Below the pieces are notes generated by a model. It made no database searches, was not told the origin of the DNA, and saw nothing but the letters and a program-made list of their open reading frames with translations. Below are positions 34,415 to 42,184 of a stretch of 64,000 nucleotides of DNA, piece by piece. The first letter of the stretch is position 1, and every line of letters starts with the position of its first letter. A program made the position numbers and the translations under genes. The DNA comes from Erythrobacter sp. SG61-1L (GTDB lineage Bacteria; Pseudomonadota; Alphaproteobacteria; Sphingomonadales; Sphingomonadaceae): assembly GCF_001305965.1 (NCBI RefSeq), contig NZ_JXQC01000003.1, forward strand, positions 2,256,861 to 2,320,860, written 5' to 3'.

Positions 34415-37188
34415 CAGAAGTTCGCCTTCACGCCGAACTTGAAGGTCGGGCCATACTTCTCGAACTGCAGCAGGCGCTGGACACCGCCGAAGTCCTGATA
34501 GGCGAAGTATTTGGCGTTGTTCAGGTTGATCGCGTCGAAGGTCAGGCGCAGGTTTTCCATCACCTTGAACTTCGCCGAGAAATCGAGCTGGAAGTGATTG
34601 TTCACCCAGCGATCCTCTTCCGCATCGCCGCCCACTTCGTCGAGATACTTGTCACGATAGGTGCCCGCCAGACGCAGGTCGATGGGGCCCTTATCGTAAC
34701 CGAGTACCACGTTGAACGTGTTGCGGGCAGCGGCAGGCATGTGGATCTCGCGTCCGTCAGCCAGCGTCGCCTTGCTGTAGGTGTAGGTGTAGTTGAGCTG
34801 CGTCAGCAGCCCGTCGAAAGGAGCCGGCAGCATCGTGTAGGCCTGGCTGTAGCTCGCTTCGATGCCCATGACTTCCGCGCTGTCACCGTTGATGGTGGTC
34901 GTGAACTCGTCGTAGGTTTCGCCTTCATAAGTGAAGTCGGTGAAGCTCTGCGTGACGGCGTAGTTCTTGATGTCCTTGTAGAAGCCGCCGAGCGAGATCG
35001 CGCCGTTGCCGGAGAAGTAATAGGCCACGCCGGCATCCGCGTTCCATGCCTCGTAAGGCAGCAGGTTGGGATTGCCGAATTCAGCCTCATTATCCTCATT
35101 CACGGTCGAACGCGGTGCCATGGCGGAAAGCTTCGGGCGAACCAGCGTCTTGTAACCGGCCAGACGGAAGACGAGGTTGTTTTCCGGGCTGTAACGCAGC
35201 GTCAGGCTGGGCAGCCAGGTGGTGTAGTTACGCTCGTACTGGACGGGATCGACCGGCGGAGTATCGGATTCGCCATCGTCGGTCACGACGTTGCCGTTCA
35301 ACTCGTTATGGGTGTGCTCCATGCGCACACCGCCGATGGCGCGCAGCGTGGTGCTGTCCCAGCGGCCCAGCAGGTAGGCTGCTGCAATGTCTTCCTTCAC
35401 GGAATAGTCGCTGGTCGCCGAGTCCAGAGCCGATGCATATTCGTCGATCGACAGGTCGGCCTCGTTGGCGAGGAACCATTCGGCCGTATCGGTCTTGCTC
35501 ATGACCGGGCCCATATTGAGCAGGCGATAGGTCTGCTCGCCCAGCACATCGGCCAGGGTGTAGTTCTTCGACTTCTTGTAGCGGGTCATTTCGAAGTCAT
35601 AGGACTTCTCGCGCCAGCGGGCCTTGGCACCGGCCTGCACGGTGAAATCACCGCCGGTCATGGCGAAGGTGCGGGCCAGATTGGCCTTGAGCGCATATTC
35701 CTCGTCGGTGCTGTCCGAAAGCGTAGTCAGTTCGACACGGTTGAGCGTGTAGTTCTCGGGGTTGTTCACCTCGTCAGCGCCGCTGGAGATGGAATAGACC
35801 GGGAAGTAGCGGCCCGAATTATCGAAATCGATCACCACGCCGGATTCATCGTCGAACCCACCGTTGAAGCGGACCGGATCGAGCGACCAGGTTTCCTTCT
35901 CGGACGACTTGGCATAGCTGGCCTGCCAGTCGAACTTCCAGGTGCCGGTATCGGTTTCGCTGCCGACCGAGACCGAGCGGATGAGCTGGCGTTCGAAGCG
36001 ATCCTTCAGGTCGCGCTCGATGGTAATTTCCTGGTCGGCCGTATCGAAGCTGGCGGTCGAACCATTCACGGAAGACGGACCATCATCTTCGAACTCGCTG
36101 AGATCGAAGGTGGTGCGACGGCGATATTCATGGTCGTCGAACTGCGCCCAGTTGCCGCGGATATAGGCCTTGGTGGTGTCCGAAGCGCGCCAGTCGAACG
36201 AGAGCGAGGCGTTGATGCGCTTACGCTTCACGTCATAGTCGCGATATTCGACCGCCGGGTTGAAATAGGTGCCATCGACTTCGAGCCAGTTATCGGCTTC
36301 GACATTGTCGGTTTCGAACTGGCGTTCGTAATAGCTGACCGAGCCGGCAACGCCGAAATCGTCACCCAGCTTCTGGGTAAAGTCCAGGCTGCCCTTGGGG
36401 GTCACGCTGCCGTCGTAATCGTTGTAGCTGCCTTCGGCGGACACCGAATAACGGTTCTTGCGCGCGTCGAAGGCGCTGGCGGTCTTGATCTCGACCGAGG
36501 CGCCGATGAAGTCGCCGTCCATGTCGGGAGTGGCGGACTTCTTCACTTCGATCGATTCAATCGTGTCCGAAGAGATGACGTCGAGCGCCACGGAGCGGAC
36601 ATCAGATTCCGGAGCGGGCAGGCGCACGCCGTCGATCGAGGTGCCGTTCAGTTCCGGATCGAGACCGCGCACCGAGACGAAGCGGCCTTCGCCCTGATCG
36701 TTGAGGATGTTCACGCCCGGCAGGCGGCGCAGCGATTCAGCCACGTTCTGGTCGGGGAATTCGCCCACGGCGTCGCGGGTCAACACGCTGGTCACGCCAT
36801 CGGCCGCCTTCTGGCGCGAAAGGGCGCTGGCAACATTGGCGGCTTGGCCAATGACGAGAATCGTGCTCGAATCGCTGCCCAGCGCGATGTCCTGATGGAT
36901 CGTGCCGCTCTCGGGAACTTCGACCGTGTACTTGGCCGGTTCGGCGCCGACATAGGTGACTTCCAGAGTGTAAGTGCCGGCGGGCACGTCGGCGATTACA
37001 TAGCTGCCGTCGCGGCCGGTGGTCACAACGCGGTTCAGTTCCGCGATGCGCACCTGGGCCGACTGGAGAGCAGCCGTTTCCGACGCGTCGTAGACGAAGC
37101 CGGTAACGTCGCCCGCAAAGGCAGGGGCAGCCGCGCCCAGCGCAATGGCTGCTGCGCAGGTCGATACGAGCAAACGGGGGGTCTTCAT
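34414..37188 (-). CDS. TonB-dependent receptor (copy 2, phosphate-scavenging operon)
   Basis: 924 residues. Signal peptide to APAFAG, then an N-terminal carboxypeptidase-regulatory-like beta-sandwich (about 26-105, GDVTGFVYDASE and YTLEVTYVGAEPA). The TonB-box area is ILVIGQ and the plug has SVRGLDPELNGTSIDGVRLP; a full barrel ends with canonical Phe (KFGVKANF). First gene of the operon with phytase and PhoX and directly downstream of two Pho-box-like repeats, so it probably imports phytate or an organophosphate product. Ligand inferred from context only. Confidence 0.9.
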   Translation of the reverse strand: MKTPRLLVSTCAAAIALGAAAPAFAGDVTGFVYDASETAALQSAQVRIAELNRVVTTGRDGSYVIADVPAGTYTLEVTYVGAEPAKYTVEVPESGTIHQDIALGSDSSTILVIGQAANVASALSRQKAADGVTSVLTRDAVGEFPDQNVAESLRRLPGVNILNDQGEGRFVSVRGLDPELNGTSIDGVRLPAPESDVRSVALDVISSDTIESIEVKKSATPDMDGDFIGASVEIKTASAFDARKNRYSVSAEGSYNDYDGSVTPKGSLDFTQKLGDDFGVAGSVSYYERQFETDNVEADNWLEVDGTYFNPAVEYRDYDVKRKRINASLSFDWRASDTTKAYIRGNWAQFDDHEYRRRTTFDLSEFEDDGPSSVNGSTASFDTADQEITIERDLKDRFERQLIRSVSVGSETDTGTWKFDWQASYAKSSEKETWSLDPVRFNGGFDDESGVVIDFDNSGRYFPVYSISSGADEVNNPENYTLNRVELTTLSDSTDEEYALKANLARTFAMTGGDFTVQAGAKARWREKSYDFEMTRYKKSKNYTLADVLGEQTYRLLNMGPVMSKTDTAEWFLANEADLSIDEYASALDSATSDYSVKEDIAAAYLLGRWDSTTLRAIGGVRMEHTHNELNGNVVTDDGESDTPPVDPVQYERNYTTWLPSLTLRYSPENNLVFRLAGYKTLVRPKLSAMAPRSTVNEDNEAEFGNPNLLPYEAWNADAGVAYYFSGNGAISLGGFYKDIKNYAVTQSFTDFTYEGETYDEFTTTINGDSAEVMGIEASYSQAYTMLPAPFDGLLTQLNYTYTYSKATLADGREIHMPAAARNTFNVVLGYDKGPIDLRLAGTYRDKYLDEVGGDAEEDRWVNNHFQLDFSAKFKVMENLRLTFDAINLNNAKYFAYQDFGGVQRLLQFEKYGPTFKFGVKANF

Positions 37189-37242
37189 GAGAGGAGGTCT
37201 CCGATCCTGAGTTCGCGGCGGGCGGTAGGAACGGTTCGTGAC

Positions 37243-37277
37243 GTGTCAGCTACGTGTCAGTGACAGTTGCGTGACAT
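37243..37277 (-). promoter_or_regulatory. Two adjacent Pho boxes upstream of receptor-phytase-phoX
   Basis: Read on the minus strand: ATGTCAC-N4-CTGTCAC (37260-37277), immediately followed by CTGACAC-N4-CTGACAC (37243-37260). Each pair has the 7+4+7 layout of the alphaproteobacterial PhoB site (CTGTCAT-N4-CTGTCAT). The nearest repeat ends 55 bases before the receptor ATG. This strongly suggests PhoB control under phosphate limitation. Confidence 0.8.
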
Positions 37278-37433
37278 GAAAGACCTGTTGTCGAACGGCA
37301 ACAGTCTTACCCATCGCAGGATAGGCCGAAGCGGCCGGATCGCGCATTCCGCAATTTGATCCCGCTCAACAACAAGCTTTCCCGACTCGGCTATCCGGCG
37401 ATCAGTGAAGAGTTCGATCCGGGAGATAGCGCG

Positions 37434-37817
37434 ATGAACGCTGGCCAGGCCGTGAGCGGCAAAAGGCAGATTTTTGGCACGGAGCCGTTTGACGGCGATC
37501 TGGCCATGCGAGGCTATGCGCTCAATGCCATGTGTTATTCCTTCAACACGAAGGACAATCGCGACGCCTTTGCGGCGGACGAAGAAGGCTACATGGCCAA
37601 GTTCGAACTGACCGACGAACAGAAGGCCGCCGTGCGCAATCGCGATGTGCTGGCCATGCTCGATGCGGGCGGCAACGTCTATTACCTCGCCAAGCTGGCG
37701 GGCATCCTTGGCCTCAACGTTCAGGATCTCGGCGCGCTGCAGACGGGCATGACGCTGGATGCCTTCAAGGCGGCCCTGCTGTCCCATGGCGAAACCACGC
37801 GGAGGGCGGCGGCATGA
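37434..37817 (+). CDS. ligA: Protocatechuate 4,5-dioxygenase, small (alpha) subunit
   Basis: 127 residues from ATG 37434 (GGGAG 8 bases upstream; the open frame extends 26 codons further without a ribosome site). All-helical LigA-type sequence: RGYALNAMCYSFN, FELTDEQKAAVRNRD, GGNVYYLAKLAGILGLN and QTGMTLDAFKAAL. It pairs with LigB to cover the active site. ATGA overlap with ligB. Slightly shorter than the Sphingobium SYK-6 protein. Confidence 0.92.
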   Translation: MNAGQAVSGKRQIFGTEPFDGDLAMRGYALNAMCYSFNTKDNRDAFAADEEGYMAKFELTDEQKAAVRNRDVLAMLDAGGNVYYLAKLAGILGLNVQDLGALQTGMTLDAFKAALLSHGETTRRAAA

Positions 37818-38668
37818 CTCAGGTTGCAGGCGGCATTTTCACCAGCCACGTTCCGGGCATTGGCAACGCCATTGCGCGCGGGCTGCAGCAGGATCCTTAC
37901 TGGAAGCCTTTCTTCGACGGGTTCAATCCGGTCCATGAATGGCTCGCGCGGGAAAAGCCCGACGTGGCCGTGGTGTTCTACAACGATCACGGGCTGAACT
38001 TCTTCCTCGACAAGATGCCGACTTTCGCCATCGGCGCGGCCGCCGAATACCGGCACGAGGATGAAGGCTGGGGCCTTGCCTTCCAGCGCCCCTTTGCGGG
38101 CCATCCGGAACTTTCCTGGCACATCATCGAACAGGTGGTTGCCAGCGAGTTCGACCCGGTGACCTGCCAGTCCATGCTGGTCGATCACGCTGTGGCCGTT
38201 CCTTACGAATTGTGCTGGCCGGGCACGGAGGAATTCCCGGTCAAGCTGGTGCCGATCGCGATCAATACGGTGCAGCACCCGCTGCCCAGCCCCAAGCGCT
38301 GCTTCGATCTGGGCCGCGCCGTGGGCCGTGCGCTCAAGAGCTGGAAGGGCGGCGAGAAGATTGTCGTCTTCGGCACGGGCGGGCTTTCCCACCAGCTGGA
38401 AGGCAAGCGGGCCGGCTTCATCAACAAGGAATACGATCACTTCTGCCTCGACAATATCGGGCCGAATCCGGAAGCGCTGCTGCGCCACGATTCGCTGGAA
38501 ATCGTCGAGCTGGCAGGCAGCCAGGGGGTGGAAATCCTCAACTGGCTGGCCGCACGCGGCGCCCTGACGGGTGACGTGGTGGAGTTGGCTTCCAACTATC
38601 ACGTGCCGATCTCGAACACGGCCGCCGCAACGGTGCTGTTCGAGAACCGCGAATTCCTTCCGGCGTGA
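37814..38668 (+). CDS. ligB: Protocatechuate 4,5-dioxygenase, catalytic (beta) subunit
   Basis: 284 residues. Class III extradiol dioxygenase with iron ligands H12 (TSHVPG), H59 (YNDHG) and E240 (SQGVE), and acid-base H193 (GGLSHQL), all at the positions expected for LigB. It opens the ring of protocatechuate between C4 and C5 to 4-carboxy-2-hydroxymuconate semialdehyde. Some relatives prefer gallate or 3-O-methylgallate, so specificity is likely but not proved. No other lig-pathway genes (ligC, ligI, ligJ, ligK) are in the window. The next gene is a lignostilbene-type dioxygenase. Confidence 0.92.
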   Translation: MTQVAGGIFTSHVPGIGNAIARGLQQDPYWKPFFDGFNPVHEWLAREKPDVAVVFYNDHGLNFFLDKMPTFAIGAAAEYRHEDEGWGLAFQRPFAGHPELSWHIIEQVVASEFDPVTCQSMLVDHAVAVPYELCWPGTEEFPVKLVPIAINTVQHPLPSPKRCFDLGRAVGRALKSWKGGEKIVVFGTGGLSHQLEGKRAGFINKEYDHFCLDNIGPNPEALLRHDSLEIVELAGSQGVEILNWLAARGALTGDVVELASNYHVPISNTAAATVLFENREFLPA

Positions 38669-38702
38669 GCGTGATTTGATGAAGGTCAAAGCCCTCTTCC
38701 TC

Positions 38703-38725
38703 ACGACCGTTATCGTAACGGTCGT
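38703..38725. promoter_or_regulatory. Perfect palindrome upstream of the second lignostilbene dioxygenase
   Basis: Arms ACGACCGTTA (38703-38712) and TAACGGTCGT (38716-38725) around TCG, a perfect 10-3-10 inverted repeat ending 3 bases before an AAAGGAGAGG ribosome site and 20 bases before the ATG at 38746. It looks like an operator (TetR-like symmetry) or an RNA hairpin limiting ribosome access. No regulator gene is adjacent. Confidence 0.6.
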
Positions 38726-38745
38726 TATAAAGGAGAGGTGATGCC

Positions 38746-40203
38746 ATGGTCCATTTTCCGCCCGAACCGCTCTATCAGGATGTCCTGCGGCTGATCCGCC
38801 TCGAAGGGGACATCAATGACCTCGAGGTCGAAGGGGAAATCCCCGCCGACCTCGACGGGGCGTTCTATCGCGTCCATCCCGACCCGCAATTCGCGCCCAA
38901 ATATCCGCATGACCAGTTCTTCAACGGCGACGGCATGGTTTCCATGTTCCGCTTCCGGGACGGCAAGGTCAGCTTCAAGCAGCGCTATGCCCATACCGAC
39001 AAGTGGAAGCTGGAAAATGCGGCGGGCAAGAGCCTGTTCGGCATGTACCGCAACCACCTGACCGACGATGAGAGCGTGAAGGGCCAAATTCGCGGCACTG
39101 CCAATACCAATGTGCTGGTCCACGCCGGCAAGCTGTTCGCCATGAAGGAAGACAGCCCGTGCCTGATCATGGACCGCAATTCGCTGGCCACTGACGGCTA
39201 TACGGATTTTGACGGCGATCTGGGCAATGCGCCCTTTACGGCCCACCCCAAGATCGATCACGAGACCGGCAATTTCTGCGGCTTCGGCTACGCCATTGAC
39301 GGCCCGCTGACCGAAGCCTGCCACTATTTCGAGATCGACCCAGCCGGCAAGGTAGTGCGCAAGGCGAACTTCAGCGTTCCCTATTACACCATGCTCCACG
39401 ATTTCTGCATCGCGGGCGATTATGCGGTGTTCAACGTCAGCCCCTATCACTCCGACTGGAACGTGCTGGAGGAAGGGCGCCCGCATTTCTATTACGACCG
39501 CGATCTGCCCTTCTATCTGGGCGTGTTGCGGCGCGACGGCGACGGCAGCGACATGCGCTGGTTCAAGATGGACCCGAGCGTGTGCGGCTGCCACGTGATG
39601 AACGCCTTTCAGGACGGGACGAAGATTCACTTCGACCTGCCCACCAGCAAGACGGGCAGCCTGCCCTTCTTCCCGGAAAAGGACGGCCGCCCCTTCAATC
39701 CGCAGGAAGCCGTCACCAATCTGATGCGCTTCACCGTGGACCTTGCCTCCAACAGCGACGATATCCAGTCGATGGAGCCGCTCGGCAAGATGCCGGGCGA
39801 GTTCCCGCGCATCGACGATCGCTTTGCCGGCAAGCCCTATCGCCACGGCTGGATGATCACTTACGATTTCGCCAAGCCCTATAACGGCCCTCCGGGCCCG
39901 TTCGCTGGCGTCATCAATTCGCTGACCCATTATGACCACGCCACGGGCGAGGAACAGAGCTGGTGGTGCGGGCCGGACGGCGCCTTGCAGGAACCCTGCT
40001 TCATTCCGCGCAGCAAGGACGCGCCGGAAGGCGACGGCTGGCTGGTCGCGCTCGTCGACAACCACGTCACAAACTATTCCGACTTGTGCATCTTCGATGC
40101 ACTCGATGTCGCAAGAGGTCCTGTTGCTCGTGCCAAGCTTCCCCTGCGACTGCGTCAGGGACTTCACGGCAATTGGGCAGACGGGGATAAGCTCGCGGCC
40201 TGA
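38746..40203 (+). CDS. Lignostilbene-alpha,beta-dioxygenase, NOV1-like (copy 2)
   Basis: 485 residues. Iron ligands H167 (TAHPK), H218 (MLHDF), H283 (CGCHV) and H474 (LHGNW). The three residues that contact the 4-hydroxyl of the substrate in Novosphingobium NOV1 are present at identical numbering: Phe59, Tyr101, Lys134. This supports cleavage of the central double bond of lignostilbene-like diaryl alkenes into vanillin-type aldehydes. It lies 77 bp after ligB on the same strand, with a strong ribosome site (AAAGGAGAGG) and a palindrome in the gap. The adjacency suggests a lignin-dimer to protocatechuate route. Confidence 0.92.
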   Translation: MVHFPPEPLYQDVLRLIRLEGDINDLEVEGEIPADLDGAFYRVHPDPQFAPKYPHDQFFNGDGMVSMFRFRDGKVSFKQRYAHTDKWKLENAAGKSLFGMYRNHLTDDESVKGQIRGTANTNVLVHAGKLFAMKEDSPCLIMDRNSLATDGYTDFDGDLGNAPFTAHPKIDHETGNFCGFGYAIDGPLTEACHYFEIDPAGKVVRKANFSVPYYTMLHDFCIAGDYAVFNVSPYHSDWNVLEEGRPHFYYDRDLPFYLGVLRRDGDGSDMRWFKMDPSVCGCHVMNAFQDGTKIHFDLPTSKTGSLPFFPEKDGRPFNPQEAVTNLMRFTVDLASNSDDIQSMEPLGKMPGEFPRIDDRFAGKPYRHGWMITYDFAKPYNGPPGPFAGVINSLTHYDHATGEEQSWWCGPDGALQEPCFIPRSKDAPEGDGWLVALVDNHVTNYSDLCIFDALDVARGPVARAKLPLRLRQGLHGNWADGDKLAA

Positions 40204-40243
40204 CCGCCAAGAGCCCCCTGTCGCTTCTCCCGACTTGGCGGTC
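40202..40243 (+). terminator. Possible terminator after dioxygenase copy 2
   Basis: GACCGCCAAG (40202-40211) and CTTGGCGGTC (40234-40243) form a 10-bp perfect stem with a 22-base loop starting at the stop codon. A T-rich run (CTTCTTTTTGTTG) lies 30 bases later. The loop length makes it weaker than the other terminators here. Confidence 0.4.
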
Positions 40244-40339
40244 TGCCCACCTAGCCCAGGGCAGGCCGCCTTCTTTTTGTTGTTGGGGGAGGGTCTGACG
40301 AATTTCTCCGGCCTTGGCAAGACGGTGCGAGCAGGCACG

Positions 40340-40373
40340 AAAAAGCGGGGCCTGCAGATGCAGACCCCGCTTT
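40340..40373 (-). terminator. Rho-independent terminator of hemN and the cco operon
   Basis: AAAGCGGGG and CCCCGCTTT arms enclose a nested CTGCA-GA-TGCAG hairpin, followed on the minus strand by TTTTT. It lies 15 bases past the hemN stop. Confidence 0.82.
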
Positions 40374-40388
40374 CCGGGAGAGAGGGTT

Positions 40389-41702
40389 TCAGACAGCCGA
40401 ACTGAAGCGGCGCTGGGAATCCTGACGATAGGGATCGAAGGCCGCTGCAATGCTGCGTGCATAGGGCAGAGCCTCGCCCGCAATGGTCAGCAGACCCTCG
40501 TCATAAGTGCACAGGCCACGCTCGAAATAGGGGGCCAGAATCGGCATGGCCTCGCGCACCAGCGCGGGCGCAATCGTGGCATGGCCCTGGCACAGCAGCG
40601 CCTCGATCACCTTGCCGCGCATCTGGTCGTCAGCATCGCGAGCGATGCCTGCCGAATGGGGCAGGATGTCCTGCGAAAGCAGCATGCGATAGCGCCCGGC
40701 ATTCTTCTCGTTCTGCACCAGCAATTGGGGGAAGCTGCTGATCGCCGATGCGCCCAGCCCCAGCAGGACCGGCGCCGTATCGTCAGTGAAGCCCTGGAAA
40801 TTGCGGTGCAGCCTGCCGGACAGGGCCGCCTGCGCCAACGGATCGCCGGGCAGCGCGAAATGGTCGAAGCCCACCGGCTCATAGCCAAGGCCGGTCAGTT
40901 CGCGATAGCCGAACAGGGCCATGGCGAAGCGCTCGTCCTGTCCCGGCAGATTGGTCGCGTCGATCTGCTTCTGGCGCGGGATCAGATGCGGCACATGGGC
41001 ATAGCCGAACAGGGCCACGCGATTGGCGCCCAGCAGCGCGGTGCGCTCCAGCGTTTCCTCAAGATCCTGCTGCGTCTGGCCCGGCAGGCCATACATCAGA
41101 TCGAAATTGAGCGAGCCGACACCTGCACGGCGCAGCATGGCAGTGGCGCGTTCGATCATCTCGGCCGGCTGGACCCGCCCGATCGCTTCCTGAAGATGCG
41201 GGGCAAAGGTCTGCACGCCAAGGCTGGCATGAGTGATACCGACGCCCGCCAACACCTCGCCCCAATGGTCTTCCAGCGTGCGGGGGTCCAGCTCGATGGA
41301 AATGTCGGGTGTGGAGAGCGGGAAATGCACCACCAGCGCGTCCATCAGCCGGACGAAATCGGTGGGCGCAATCGCATTGGGACTGCCGCCGCCAAAGGCG
41401 ATGCGGCGCACCTTCGCCCCGCGCGGCAGGCGCGATCCGACCAGTTCTATCTCGCGGTGCAGTGCCTCAAGATAGCTGGCCAGCCGGTGCTTCTTGTTGG
41501 CGGCCCCGGTGTTGCACCCGCAATACCAGCAAATCTTCTCGCAATAGGGGATATGCAGATAGAGCGAGACATCGCCGGTCGCAGCTTCCAGCGCGGCGCC
41601 ATATTCCTTCGCGCCTGTGCCGGGCTTGAACTCGGCGGCGGTGGGGAAGCTCGTATAACGCGGCACGGGCCGCGAGAGCAGATCGGGATAATAAGGCCAC
41701 AT
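40389..41702 (-). CDS. hemN: Oxygen-independent coproporphyrinogen III oxidase
   Basis: 437 residues from ATG 41702; ATG 41738 is a less likely alternative. Radical-SAM cluster motif CEKICWYC preceded by YLHIPY, then AFGGGSPN, GVQTF, NFDLMYGLPGQT and a HemN C-terminal domain. It converts coproporphyrinogen III to protoporphyrinogen IX without oxygen, supplying haem for the cbb3 oxidase under microaerobic conditions. Last gene of the cluster. No Shine-Dalgarno is evident at 41702, and an imperfect FNR site at 41738-41751 lies 42 bases upstream. Confidence 0.92.
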   Translation of the reverse strand: MWPYYPDLLSRPVPRYTSFPTAAEFKPGTGAKEYGAALEAATGDVSLYLHIPYCEKICWYCGCNTGAANKKHRLASYLEALHREIELVGSRLPRGAKVRRIAFGGGSPNAIAPTDFVRLMDALVVHFPLSTPDISIELDPRTLEDHWGEVLAGVGITHASLGVQTFAPHLQEAIGRVQPAEMIERATAMLRRAGVGSLNFDLMYGLPGQTQQDLEETLERTALLGANRVALFGYAHVPHLIPRQKQIDATNLPGQDERFAMALFGYRELTGLGYEPVGFDHFALPGDPLAQAALSGRLHRNFQGFTDDTAPVLLGLGASAISSFPQLLVQNEKNAGRYRMLLSQDILPHSAGIARDADDQMRGKVIEALLCQGHATIAPALVREAMPILAPYFERGLCTYDEGLLTIAGEALPYARSIAAAFDPYRQDSQRRFSSAV

Positions 41703-41737
41703 GAGAGCCTGTAGAGCAGGCTGGTGGCCTTTCCGCA

Positions 41738-41751
41738 TTGCGGTGGGTCAA
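41738..41751 (-). promoter_or_regulatory. Imperfect FNR box upstream of hemN
   Basis: On the minus strand TTGACCCACCGCAA: one half-site TTGAC is good and the other CGCAA is degenerate relative to TTGAT-N4-ATCAA. Its centre is 42-43 bp before the chosen hemN ATG. FNR control of hemN is common in this class. Confidence 0.4.
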
Positions 41752-41770
41752 AGAAGAAAAAAGGCGCGCC

Positions 41771-42022
41771 CTATTCGCCGTCAGGCTCTCCGGGCAGGCC
41801 TGAGCCGTCGGCGGCGCCCTTGCGCTTCTTGTCGGTGGAATGGCAGCCCTTGGCGCAGCAGGCCGCGCCCTGTGTGCCCGGCAGGGGATTGCCCAGCGGC
41901 ACCGAAATCGACGCCCCGCTGCACAGGGTCATCAGCAGGGCTTCACCGCGCAGCATGAGCGAGGGATTCGCTGCGGCCGGAACCAGCGCGATCACGGCAA
42001 AGGCCTGTGTCAGCGGACCCAT
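41771..42022 (-). CDS. Small Cys-rich protein of the cco operon, unknown function
   Basis: 83 residues; its ATG shares one base with the ccoS stop, so it is co-translated with the cbb3 assembly genes. A hydrophobic N-terminus (QAFAVIALVPAAA) could be a signal or membrane segment. C34 (MTLCSG) and the cluster C55, C56, C60, H61 (CCAKGCH) look like a metal site, followed by a basic KKRKG and an acidic tail. I do not recognise a named family with certainty; it is distantly reminiscent of small DUF2946-type proteins linked to copper. Location suggests copper or haem handling for cbb3 oxidase. Confidence 0.6.
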   Translation of the reverse strand: MGPLTQAFAVIALVPAAANPSLMLRGEALLMTLCSGASISVPLGNPLPGTQGAACCAKGCHSTDKKRKGAADGSGLPGEPDGE

Positions 42023-42171
42023 CAGCTATCCTCCTCATCGTCGATCAGAATGCGGTTGGCCGCGCCGTCCATATCCTCGAACTGGCCACTTTTCATCGAC
42101 CAGAAGAACGCTGCCAGCCCGCCCAGCCCCAACAGCAGGGCCACGGGGATCAGGAAGGCGATCACATTCAT
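42022..42171 (-). CDS. ccoS: CcoS cbb3 oxidase maturation protein
   Basis: 49 residues from ATG 42171 (AGGGG about 8 bases upstream). One N-terminal membrane helix (FLIPVALLLGLGGLAAFFWSM) is followed by the family pattern SGQFEDMDGAANRIL and an acidic tail. It is needed for cofactor insertion into CcoN. Placed after ccoI, as is usual. Confidence 0.9.
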   Translation of the reverse strand: MNVIAFLIPVALLLGLGGLAAFFWSMKSGQFEDMDGAANRILIDDEEDS

Positions 42172-42184
42172 GCCGCTGCCCCTC

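Noticed and set aside
34594-37263. An 889-codon plus-strand frame over the TonB receptor
   Set aside because: Complement of a clear receptor gene; no ribosome site or recognisable domain.
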